From Saprospiraceae bacterium (lineage in GTDB: Bacteria; Bacteroidota; Bacteroidia; Chitinophagales; Saprospiraceae): DNA of 5,601 nucleotides. The translations under genes and the position numbers were made by a program. The notes under the pieces are model-generated. The model did not search any database. It saw only the letters and a program-made list of their open reading frames with translations, and was not told the DNA's origin. This document shows positions 1 through 5,601 of this stretch, in pieces (the first letter of the stretch is position 1; each line of letters starts with the position of its first letter). Where the stretch lies: NCBI GenBank assembly GCA_023300255.1, contig JALZWC010000899.1, positions 1 to 5,601 on the forward strand, read 5' to 3'.

Positions 1-131
1 AAAGAACCGTAGCCCAGCTATGCTTAGTTTTTCAGAATTCCTTAGAGTAAAAAATGACTAGCTTAAAACGACCAATTTATTCTCACTTTTTGCCTTACTG
101 AGTTACTAGACAAAATAGAATTTAATTTAAC

Positions 132-187
132 CACAGAGGTACATAGTTCACATAGTATAAAACCTATGTGAACTATGTACCTCTGTG
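132..187. repeat. Perfect 24-bp inverted repeat (long hairpin) downstream of dnaJ
   Basis: Bases 132-155 are the exact reverse complement of 164-187, with an 8-base spacer (tataaaac). After one mismatched pair the stem can extend five more A/T pairs (126-130 with 189-193). Each arm contains a tandem ACATAG motif (141-146 and 150-155). It begins 31 bases past the dnaJ stop codon, so it could end grpE-dnaJ transcription. However, the minus-strand sequence after the stem (ggttaaattaaattc) is only moderately U-rich, and the stem is longer than a usual intrinsic terminator. A dispersed palindromic intergenic repeat that also acts as a terminator or mRNA 3'-end stabiliser is equally possible. The repeat itself is certain; its function is inferred. 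Confidence 0.85.
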
Positions 188-218
188 ATTAAAAAAAAGT
201 TTAATATTATCCAAACAC

Positions 219-1388
219 TTACCCGAAATAATCTTTCATTCTATCGAAGAAGCCTTTATCTCCCTTCTTAGGTTGAGGCTGAAAATTAGCCATACCTTTC
301 ATTTTCTCTAGCAACTTCGTCTCCTCTTTAGTGAGGCTTTTAGGCGTCCACACATTCATATGGATCAGTTGATCTCCCTTCCCATATCCCTGAATAGACG
401 GTAAGCCTTTCCCTTTTAATCTAAATATTTTACCAGGTTGTGTACCTGCAGGAATTTTAATTTTTACTCGACCACTAATCGTAGGTACTTCAATAGAAGT
501 GCCTAAAGCAGCATCGGCAAAATTAACATACAAATCATAGGTTAGATTACCACCTTCTCTTTGTAAAAATTCATGAGGTTTTTCCTCAATACTGATTAAT
601 AAATCACCAGATTGTCCACCGTACTTACCCATATTTCCACCACCTCTCATAGAGAGTTGCATACCTTCCTCTACACCAGCAGGAATTTCAATCTCTACGG
701 TTTCGTCTCCATAGTTGGTACCTGCACCTCTACAGGTAGTACACTTAGCGGTAATCTCTTGGCCAGATCCATTACAAGTTGGACATGCCGTTGTTGTTTG
801 CATTTGTCCAAGGAAGGTACTTTTTACCTGTCTAACATATCCTGAACCTTTACAAGTTGAACAGGTAGAAACTGATTTGCTGTCTTTAGCGCCACTACCA
901 TGACAACCAGTACAAGTAACTTGCTTCTTTACCTTAATCTTCTTGGTAACACCATTTTCAATTTCCTCTAAAGATAAAGCGACTTTAATCCGAAGATTAC
1001 TGCCTCTTTGTCCGCGTGTTCTAGCACCACCGCCTCCACCTCTAGCATTTCCACCAAAAAAAGATTCAAATGGGCTATCATTGAAAATATCCCCAAACTG
1101 ACTAAAGATATCATCCATGGTCATGCCGCCTCTAAATCCACCGCCACCACCACCTGCACCCTGCATACCTGCATGTCCAAAACGGTCGTATCTTGCTCGC
1201 TTTTGAGGATCGTTCAATACCTCATAAGCCTCCGCTGCTTCTTTGAATTTGTCTTCTGCCTGCTTATCATCTGGGTTTTTATCTGGATGATATTTCACAG
1301 CTAGTTTACGGTATGCTTTTTTCAAAGCGGTCGCATCTGCACCTTTTGCTACACCTAATATTTCGTAAAAATCTCTTTTTGCTGCCAT
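219..1388 (-). CDS. dnaJ: Chaperone protein DnaJ (Hsp40)
   Basis: Cytoplasmic co-chaperone that delivers unfolded clients to DnaK and stimulates its ATPase. The 389-residue product has the full class A (type I) layout. The J domain covers about residues 5-70, with the HPD motif at H34-P35-D36. A Gly/Phe-rich linker runs from about 71 to 125. Four CxxCxGxG zinc-binding repeats lie at 159-166, 176-183, 202-209 and 216-223, all cysteines present. The C-terminal substrate-binding region runs from about 225 to 350 and includes the EIPAGVEEGMQL and KIPAGTQPGKIFRLKGKG segments. Length is normal for the family. The ATG at 1386-1388 is the first start after an in-frame stop at 1401-1403. It lies downstream of grpE on the same strand with a 102-bp gap, so the two are probably co-transcribed. 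A long hairpin follows the stop. No damage is seen. Confidence 0.98.
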   Translation of the reverse strand: MAAKRDFYEILGVAKGADATALKKAYRKLAVKYHPDKNPDDKQAEDKFKEAAEAYEVLNDPQKRARYDRFGHAGMQGAGGGGGGFRGGMTMDDIFSQFGDIFNDSPFESFFGGNARGGGGGARTRGQRGSNLRIKVALSLEEIENGVTKKIKVKKQVTCTGCHGSGAKDSKSVSTCSTCKGSGYVRQVKSTFLGQMQTTTACPTCNGSGQEITAKCTTCRGAGTNYGDETVEIEIPAGVEEGMQLSMRGGGNMGKYGGQSGDLLISIEEKPHEFLQREGGNLTYDLYVNFADAALGTSIEVPTISGRVKIKIPAGTQPGKIFRLKGKGLPSIQGYGKGDQLIHMNVWTPKSLTKEETKLLEKMKGMANFQPQPKKGDKGFFDRMKDYFG

Positions 1389-1410
1389 TGTCTTGCTAGA
1401 TTAATTTTAA

Positions 1411-1482
1411 GGGTTTCTCAATAGAAAGCCCAACTTTAGGAACGAGTAAAAAGTAGATTCACCTGGTCCTTAGAAACGAGTA
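1411..1482. repeat. grpE-dnaJ intergenic repeats: small hairpin and 13-bp direct repeat
   Basis: The 102-bp gap between grpE and dnaJ contains two small structures. Bases 1411-1418 (gggtttct) pair with 1423-1431 (agaaagccc) around a CAAT loop, giving eight pairs with one bulged G. Upstream of it on the minus strand, ttaggaacgagta (1436-1448) and ttagaaacgagta (1470-1482) form a direct repeat matching 12 of 13 bases, 34 bp apart. The hairpin lies about 23 bases before the dnaJ start, so it could tune dnaJ translation or processing of a grpE-dnaJ transcript. It has no following U-run on the minus strand, so a terminator is unlikely. The role is inferred and could be nil. Confidence 0.45.
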
Positions 1483-1490
1483 GGAATCAT

Positions 1491-2093
1491 TTACTTACCA
1501 ACCACCACTTTAGCATGACGGATAATTTTATCATTTAAAAAATATCCGTTTTCGACTGTATCAATAACTTTTCCTTTCATTTCTTCCGTTGGAGCTGGTA
1601 TTTCTGTAATCGCAGCATGTAGTTCTGCATCGAAAGCTTCTCCATTAGATTCCATTACCTTCAAGCCTTTCCCTTCTAATACTTTATATAGCTTTTGATA
1701 AACCAACTCTACCCCCTCACTAAATTGTTCTTCAGAACCTTCCATATCCGCACTTTTCTTGGCCCTGTCAAAATCGTCCAAAACAGGCAGAATAGCTGAC
1801 ACTGTGTCTTGTGCAGCATTTTTCATTAATTCCAAACGCTCTCGCATATTTCGTTTCCGAAAATTTTCGAAGTCAGAAAAAACACGCAAATATTTATCTT
1901 TTAACTCTCCAACTTGCTGCTTTAATTCTATATTATCCTGCTCCAATTGTTCTTCTGGACTTAATTCTACTGCTGGTTCTTCTGTTGTACTACCTTGATT
2001 ATCAACATCTTCAGTAGTTTGGCCTTCCCTTGTTTCTAAATTTTCTTCAGAAGAATCTAAGACATCTTCTGTCTTTTTATTATTCTTACTCAT
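1491..2093 (-). CDS. grpE: Nucleotide exchange factor GrpE
   Basis: Cytoplasmic partner of DnaK that releases ADP and so resets the chaperone cycle; acts as a dimer. From the ATG at 2093 the product is 200 residues. It has an acidic, low-complexity N-terminus (about 1-48) and a long helical coiled-coil segment (about 48-95, ending ENFRKRNMRERLELMKNAA). A four-helix-bundle region (about 96-140, ILPVLDDFDRA) and the C-terminal beta domain follow. The family signature is clear: FDAELHAA at 154-161, VIDTVENGYFLNDKIIR at 176-192, then HAKVVVGK. A GTG at 2115-2117 in the same frame would add eight residues (MIKKLKDI). I prefer the ATG because it is the stronger codon and is preceded by an A-rich tract typical of Bacteroidota starts, but this is not decided. 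dnaJ follows in the same orientation. dnaK is not in the window, which is usual for this phylum. Confidence 0.96.
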   Translation of the reverse strand: MSKNNKKTEDVLDSSEENLETREGQTTEDVDNQGSTTEEPAVELSPEEQLEQDNIELKQQVGELKDKYLRVFSDFENFRKRNMRERLELMKNAAQDTVSAILPVLDDFDRAKKSADMEGSEEQFSEGVELVYQKLYKVLEGKGLKVMESNGEAFDAELHAAITEIPAPTEEMKGKVIDTVENGYFLNDKIIRHAKVVVGK

Positions 2094-2170
2094 TATGTCT
2101 TTCAGTTTTTTTATCACTATAGAAATAACTATTAATTAATGGAATTAGGGCTAATTATCGATCAGAAACG

Positions 2171-2178
2171 CAAAAGTA
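2171..2178 (-). promoter_or_regulatory. Candidate TAnnTTTG (-7) promoter box for grpE-dnaJ
   Basis: On the minus strand these bases read TACTTTTG, an exact match to TAnnTTTG, the -7 box of the primary sigma factor of Bacteroidota. It would place the transcript start near 2164, giving a leader of about 70 bases to the ATG at 2093 or about 47 to the GTG at 2117. A -33 TTG is not clear: only a TTA occurs at about the right distance upstream. No CIRCE operator (TTAGCACTC and its inverted copy) is visible, so HrcA control is not supported. Confidence 0.45.
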
Positions 2179-2211
2179 AGCTTCTTATCTAACTTCCCCT
2201 TAATATGTTGG

Positions 2212-2227
2212 AACAATTACTCTGCCA
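2212..2227 (-). promoter_or_regulatory. Candidate sigma-54 (-24/-12) promoter for grpE-dnaJ
   Basis: On the minus strand these bases read TGGCAGAGTAATTGTT. Against the sigma-54 consensus TGGCACG-N4-TTGCW this keeps TGGCA, the correct spacing, TTG and the final W. It departs at the C and G after TGGCA and has T for C after TTG. Transcription would start near 2200, directed at grpE. Directly upstream on the minus strand lies a cluster of TGNC-type half-sites (to 2255) that could bind an enhancer-binding activator. With an imperfect -12 element and no data on RpoN in this genome, this is a motif-based suggestion. Confidence 0.35.
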
Positions 2228-2255
2228 TGCCGTTTTTTGCGTCATTGTGGCAGAG
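2220..2255. promoter_or_regulatory. Operator-like inverted repeat with TGCCA/TGACG half-sites upstream of grpE
   Basis: CTCTGCCA (2220-2227) is the exact reverse complement of TGGCAGAG (2248-2255). Between them are two further related half-sites: TGCCG at 2228-2232 on the plus strand and TGACG at 2240-2244 on the minus strand. Each arm thus carries a TGCCA box followed inward by a TGCCG or TGACG box, around a T-run. The arrangement resembles a binding site for a dimeric regulator, or two such sites. The inner end overlaps the sigma-54-like element. It lies 127-162 bases before the grpE ATG and about 445 bases before the divergent gene, so grpE-dnaJ is the more likely target. The inverted repeat is seen directly; regulation is inferred. 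Confidence 0.45.
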
Positions 2256-2700
2256 ACTCAATTTTTGAAAGGTAGATTATAGGGATCAATTGAAAAGACA
2301 TATCCATTCTAATCCTAGTGTCTATTTTAAAATTGTCAAGGACTTATGATTTCGACCAATAGCTTTAATGTAGGCTCCTAATTAACAAAACCCATCAATT
2401 AAGAATTATTGACATGGTTTTTGTAGTTACATCCTGTAATATGGTTATTGAACATAATAAAACACTACTCTACCTATTAATTCCTCCCATTAACCTAGAA
2501 TTTCCACTTGGTTAGCAACATTTATTAAATAATTCAAGTTTATATATTCATTCCTTCTAATAGACACATCTACTACAACTTCATACTTTCTACAAAATAG
2601 AGCTCAACTTCCTTCTTTCAATTATCAAAATTATATAGGTTATAATATTGAAATTGATTGAGCAAGTTCTCTATTTAAAGTAGTAATATAAAGCAGTCTG
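2256..2700. other. AT-rich divergent intergenic region, no gene seen
   Basis: This 445-bp stretch between the grpE promoter region and the DUF1800 gene is strongly AT-rich and broken by stops in the frames I read. I see no convincing coding sequence, RNA gene or strong hairpin. No exact TAnnTTTG box occurs on the plus strand. The nearest is TAATATTG at 2643-2650, one mismatch, 50 bases before the DUF1800 start, without a clear -33 partner. It must contain the promoter of the DUF1800 gene unless transcription starts unconventionally. Confidence 0.5.
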
Positions 2701-4494
2701 ATGTCTAAAATCACATACACTATTGTCCTGTTGGTCAGTTTTGTTGTTACTCTAGTTTCTCAAACTAGTCCAATCATTATAGGTGGAGGTAATCACGAAA
2801 ATGTAGTAATTACCAGTAGTTCATCTGAAAATAATACTAGTCCTTCCAATACCCTGCAAGATGTAGGTTTATTACCAAATTTAAGTTCGGCTTCTCGTTT
2901 TTTAGGACAGGCAACTTTAGGTGCTAATATGGCGACTATTGAAAGTACCGCCGACCAAGGATTTTCTGATTGGCTAGATGAGCAATTGGCCATGCCTTCC
3001 TCTATGTCTATTGAAGAACATACAAAATACTTAACAGAATGGGCACTAGATTCTACTTATGCCATAGGGGGTGATCCTAATGGTGTAGAACCTCGCTTAC
3101 ATTATTGGCATTTTGCTTGGTGGCAACACACCATGACTGCACCTGATGTATTAAGGAGTAGACTCGCATTGGCCTTGAGTGAAATATTTGTTATATCAGA
3201 ATTACCACAATTAAGAGATGATCCATTAGCCTTGGCTAACTACTACGATATGTTACTTAAGAATTCTTTCGGAAATTTTAGGGAGCTATTACATGATGTC
3301 ACTTTCCATCCTGCTATGGGGGTTTATTTAACGCATATGAATAATCCTAAAGCAAATGTCTCCTTGAATCGTTTTCCAGATGAAAATTATGCCCGAGAAG
3401 TGATGCAATTATTTACGATTGGATTATATGAATTAAACGAGGATGGTTCTAGAAAAACCTTATCCGATAATGTAACGCTGATTCCCACCTATACGAATGA
3501 AACCATTCAAGAATTTGCTAAAGTTTTTACGGGTATGAGCTGGGGAGATGCCTTCCTATTTGGTAAAGACGCTGAAAGTGAATTTAGCTATACCGTGCCG
3601 ATGATGATGGAAGATTTTTGGCATGAGCCAGGCACCAAGACCTTATTGAACGGAGCTGTTATTCCAGATAGAAATCCGGTAGATGGTTTAGCGGATGTAA
3701 AGGATGCCTTAGATAATTTATTTAATCATCCAAATGTAGGACCTTTTATCGGTCATAAATTAATCCAGCGATTGGTTACCTCTAATCCATCTCCTCAATA
3801 CATTGGTAGAGTAACTGCCGCCTTTAATGATAATGGTCAAGGGGTAAGAGGCGATATGGGTGCCGTCGTTCGAGCAATTCTATTGGATGAAGAGGCCAGA
3901 AAATGCCCCAATGAAGAGGAGGCATTAACGGGTATGCTTCGAGAACCGATGGTTCGATATACCCATATTAGTAGGGCTTTTAACGCAGCGAGCGAAGAGG
4001 GCACTTATAGAAATTCTATGAATAATTTTTATGCGTCCAACTTTCAACGACCACTCGGTTCGCCAAGTGTCTTTAATTTTTTCCAAGTCGATTACAAACC
4101 AATTGGGGGGATAGAAGAAAATGGTTTGGTCGCACCTGAATTTCAAATTACTAATTCTGTCACCATTATGGGCTACGCCAATGAACTACATGATTGGGTC
4201 ATGCGAGATTATAATCTGATGCAATACAGCGCTCTTTTTAATGGCGAACAAAGTACTTTAGAAAAACGAGTCAATCTTAATCTTACCGATGAAATTCTAA
4301 TGGGAGAAGAAGGCAGGATAGATGAATTAATCGAACGCCTGAATCTAATATTAACGCATGGTCAGATGACAGATAGAACTAGAAACATTATTAAAGAAGC
4401 TTTAGTCAATCTGCCAGAAAACGATGGTGAATTGATCGGAAGAATTGCTATTTATTTGACGATGATTTCTCCTGATTATTTGATTATTCGTTGA
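2701..4494 (+). CDS. DUF1800 family exported protein
   Basis: A 597-residue, apparently complete member of the DUF1800 family (PF08811), whose biochemical activity is not established. Residues 1-21 form a Sec-type signal peptide (hydrophobic ITYTIVLLVSFVVTLVS), so the protein is predicted to leave the cytoplasm. A Gly- and Ser/Asn-rich linker follows to about 55. Family hallmarks run in order: SASRFLGQATLGA at 63-75, RLALALSEIFVIS at 154-166, and NSFGNFRELLHDVTFHPAMGVYL at 188-210. Next come PDENYAREVMQLFTIGLYELNEDG at 226-249, FTGMSW at 276-281, HEPGTKTLLNG at 308-318, and the GPFIGHKLIQRLV and RGDMGAVVRAILLDEEAR segments at 347-400. The last are LREPMVRYTHISRAF at 413-427, QRPLGSPSVFNFF at 449-461 and the terminal AIYLTMISPDYLIIR. 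The ATG is the first start after an in-frame TAA at 2689-2691. A DUF1501 gene follows on the same strand, the usual partnership. No sorting domain is seen at the C-terminus. Confidence 0.92.
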   Translation: MSKITYTIVLLVSFVVTLVSQTSPIIIGGGNHENVVITSSSSENNTSPSNTLQDVGLLPNLSSASRFLGQATLGANMATIESTADQGFSDWLDEQLAMPSSMSIEEHTKYLTEWALDSTYAIGGDPNGVEPRLHYWHFAWWQHTMTAPDVLRSRLALALSEIFVISELPQLRDDPLALANYYDMLLKNSFGNFRELLHDVTFHPAMGVYLTHMNNPKANVSLNRFPDENYAREVMQLFTIGLYELNEDGSRKTLSDNVTLIPTYTNETIQEFAKVFTGMSWGDAFLFGKDAESEFSYTVPMMMEDFWHEPGTKTLLNGAVIPDRNPVDGLADVKDALDNLFNHPNVGPFIGHKLIQRLVTSNPSPQYIGRVTAAFNDNGQGVRGDMGAVVRAILLDEEARKCPNEEEALTGMLREPMVRYTHISRAFNAASEEGTYRNSMNNFYASNFQRPLGSPSVFNFFQVDYKPIGGIEENGLVAPEFQITNSVTIMGYANELHDWVMRDYNLMQYSALFNGEQSTLEKRVNLNLTDEILMGEEGRIDELIERLNLILTHGQMTDRTRNIIKEALVNLPENDGELIGRIAIYLTMISPDYLIIR

Positions 4495-4580
4495 GCATAA
4501 ATCAACATTACACTACTGGATATTTTTAGAAAATAGCGTAAAGGATCGAGAAGTTGGTAACTCTTCAGCACACACAAGCC

Positions 4581-4756
4581 AGAACTCCCCCCGACCCCCT
4601 CTTAAAAAGAGGGGGGGACGTCTGCGATTGAATATTACGTTAATGATACATATCCAAAACGAATTTTCAATCATAGACGACTCCCTCCCTTTTTAAGATT
4701 AACGTTTGCTTTTGCCCAGAGGCAAAAAGAGCGCAGACAGGGTTCGGGAGGATTCT
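4581..4756. repeat. Composite inverted-repeat element between the DUF1800 and DUF1501 genes
   Basis: A 176-bp GC-skewed block unlike its AT-rich surroundings, built of nested inverted repeats. A perfect 9-bp hairpin with an AAA loop lies at 4595-4615 (ccccctctt/aagaggggg). A 32-base arm at 4601-4632 is inversely repeated at 4666-4697 with 26 of 32 matches and no gap. ACGTTAAT (4637-4644) is exactly inverted at 4698-4705. A 7-bp hairpin with a CAGA loop lies at 4710-4727, and CGCAGAC at 4732-4738 is a further inverted copy of part of the first arm. The outer ends (4581-4598 and 4739-4756) are also roughly inverted (AGAAnTCC...CCCGAnCCC). No coding is seen. It looks like a small non-autonomous or dispersed intergenic palindromic element; a role as attenuator between the two genes is possible. 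The rest of the 304-bp gap (4495-4580, 4757-4798) holds nothing recognisable beyond an A-rich start region. Confidence 0.7.
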
Positions 4757-4798
4757 CAATAGTACTGAACAGCTACAAAAATTGTTTAAAAATAAAAC

Positions 4799-5601
4799 AT
4801 GTCTAAAAACCTAAATCGTAGAAAATTTTTAGAGCAAGCAAGTTGCGCCGCATTAGGCTATAGTACTTTTTACTCGACGCTCAATAATTTATTTACCACG
4901 AATAATTTGGCGGTGGCTAGTTCGCAACCACCAGAGGATTATAAAGCGATGGTTTGTATTTTATTAGCTGGTGGAAATGATTCCTATAATATGTTGCTAC
5001 CCAAAGGTGTATCAGAACATGCAGAGTACGCTACAACTCGATCCAATTTAGCTTTGGCGATGGAAGATATTTTGGCATTAAGTGGTACCCATAATGGTAA
5101 ATCATTAGGCGTACATCCTAGTATGCCCGGGGTACAGCAAATGTATGAGGCAGGAGATTTAGCTTTTATAGCGAATGCTGGTACGCTGATAGAACCGATC
5201 AGTAATTATGCAGACTATCAGTCGGGCTTAAAAAAGTTACCGCTAGGTTTATTTTCTCATTCCGATCAAATTGAGCAATGGCAAACCTCTATTCCCCAAA
5301 GCAGGCAGGCAATTGGTTGGGGAGGTAGAATGGCAGATTTATTAAAAGACGTTTATCCGAATCAAGAAATTTCTATGAATATTTCTTTGTCAGGTAGAAA
5401 TGTTTTTCAGGCAGGAAATAGTGTATTGGAATATTCTATTAGTAATTCTGATACAGGAAATGTGGGCTTAGAAACTATAGAACCATACAATGGTCGATCT
5501 GGTCTTATCAATAGCTTAAGGGATAATGCAGTTAAGAGTATGATGGAGGATGTGCATGGGAATGTTTTCAAAGAAACCTTTGCCAAAATGACTACCGCTA
5601 C
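4799..5601 (+). CDS. DUF1501 family exported protein (5' part, runs off the window)
   Basis: The first 267 residues of a DUF1501 protein (PF07394, placed among alkaline-phosphatase-like folds; activity unknown). The reading frame is open to the last base. The N-terminus MSKNLNRRKFLEQASCAALG carries a twin-arginine pair (R7-R8) with the following K-F-L, then a short moderately hydrophobic stretch, so Tat export as a folded protein is likely. Family features are CILLAGGNDSYNMLLP at 53-68 and the GVHPSMPGVQQMYEAGDLAFIANAGTL segment at 104-130. They continue with SHSDQIEQWQT at 153-163 and IGWGGRMADLL at 172-182. The ATG is the first start after an in-frame TAA at 4793-4795 and has the A-rich leader aaaaataaaac. 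It follows the DUF1800 gene by 304 bp on the same strand; co-transcription is likely but interrupted by the repeat element. The C-terminal part is not visible. Confidence 0.9.
   Translation, partial: MSKNLNRRKFLEQASCAALGYSTFYSTLNNLFTTNNLAVASSQPPEDYKAMVCILLAGGNDSYNMLLPKGVSEHAEYATTRSNLALAMEDILALSGTHNGKSLGVHPSMPGVQQMYEAGDLAFIANAGTLIEPISNYADYQSGLKKLPLGLFSHSDQIEQWQTSIPQSRQAIGWGGRMADLLKDVYPNQEISMNISLSGRNVFQAGNSVLEYSISNSDTGNVGLETIEPYNGRSGLINSLRDNAVKSMMEDVHGNVFKETFAKMTTA

Noticed and set aside
2..61. Short plus-strand open frame at the left edge ending in TAG at 59-61, possibly the 3' end of a neighbouring gene
   Set aside because: Only 19 residues are visible and nothing in them is diagnostic. A chance frame or part of an intergenic repeat is as likely, so it is not called as a gene.
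612..1304. Open frames on the plus strand opposite dnaJ (612-845, 715-903, 1008-1304)
   Set aside because: They lie wholly within the highly conserved dnaJ gene on the other strand. Their products are Cys/Ser/Thr-rich with no recognisable domain, as expected for antisense readings of the zinc-finger and glycine-rich codons.
1759..2017. Open frames on the plus strand opposite grpE
   Set aside because: Both overlap the conserved GrpE coiled-coil coding region in antisense, have no domain and no plausible start context.
2118..2260. CIRCE/HrcA operator before grpE
   Set aside because: No TTAGCACTC-N9-GAGTGCTAA or close variant is present. The inverted repeat found there has a different sequence (CTCTGCCA/TGGCAGAG).
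2793..4146. Minus-strand open frames inside the DUF1800 gene (2793-2993 and 3925-4146)
   Set aside because: They are antisense to conserved family motifs and have no recognisable product or promoter.
4595..4617. The C/G-rich hairpin as a simple intrinsic terminator of the DUF1800 gene
   Set aside because: The stem is strong but is followed by GGACGTCTGCG rather than a U-run. It is also embedded in a larger repeat, so it is described as part of that element.
4581..4756. CRISPR array or complete insertion sequence between the DUF1800 and DUF1501 genes
   Set aside because: The repeats are inverted and imperfect rather than regularly spaced direct repeats, and there is no transposase coding capacity in 176 bp.

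Overview
The window looks like chromosomal DNA of a Bacteroidota (Bacteroidetes) bacterium. The reasons are the AT-rich composition, A-rich start regions without a clear Shine-Dalgarno sequence, a TAnnTTTG-type promoter box, a grpE-dnaJ pair without dnaK, and a DUF1800/DUF1501 export pair of the kind common in that phylum. A position near Saprospiria or Cytophagia is a guess.

Layout. Bases 1-131 hold no recognisable gene. Bases 132-187 form a perfect 24-bp inverted repeat just past the dnaJ stop. dnaJ (219-1388) and grpE (1491-2093, or 2117 if a GTG start is used) lie on the minus strand, read grpE then dnaJ, with a 102-bp gap. Upstream of grpE are two promoter candidates. One is a TAnnTTTG box at 2171-2178. 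The other is a sigma-54-like -24/-12 element at 2212-2227, backed by TGCCA/TGACG-type half-sites up to 2255. Bases 2256-2700 are an AT-rich divergent intergenic stretch with no gene seen. On the plus strand, a complete DUF1800 protein (2701-4494) is followed by a 304-bp gap largely filled by a GC-skewed composite inverted-repeat element (about 4581-4756). After it comes the 5' part of a DUF1501 protein (4799 to the window end, open).

How the genes work together. GrpE and DnaJ are the nucleotide-exchange and J-domain partners of the DnaK chaperone encoded elsewhere, so the left half is a stress/housekeeping operon. The right half is an unrelated, divergently transcribed envelope-protein pair. 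The DUF1800 protein carries a Sec-like signal peptide and the DUF1501 protein a twin-arginine motif. The pair recurs side by side in many bacteria, but its biochemical job is not established. The least ordinary signals are the possible sigma-54 control of grpE-dnaJ and the two structured repeats.
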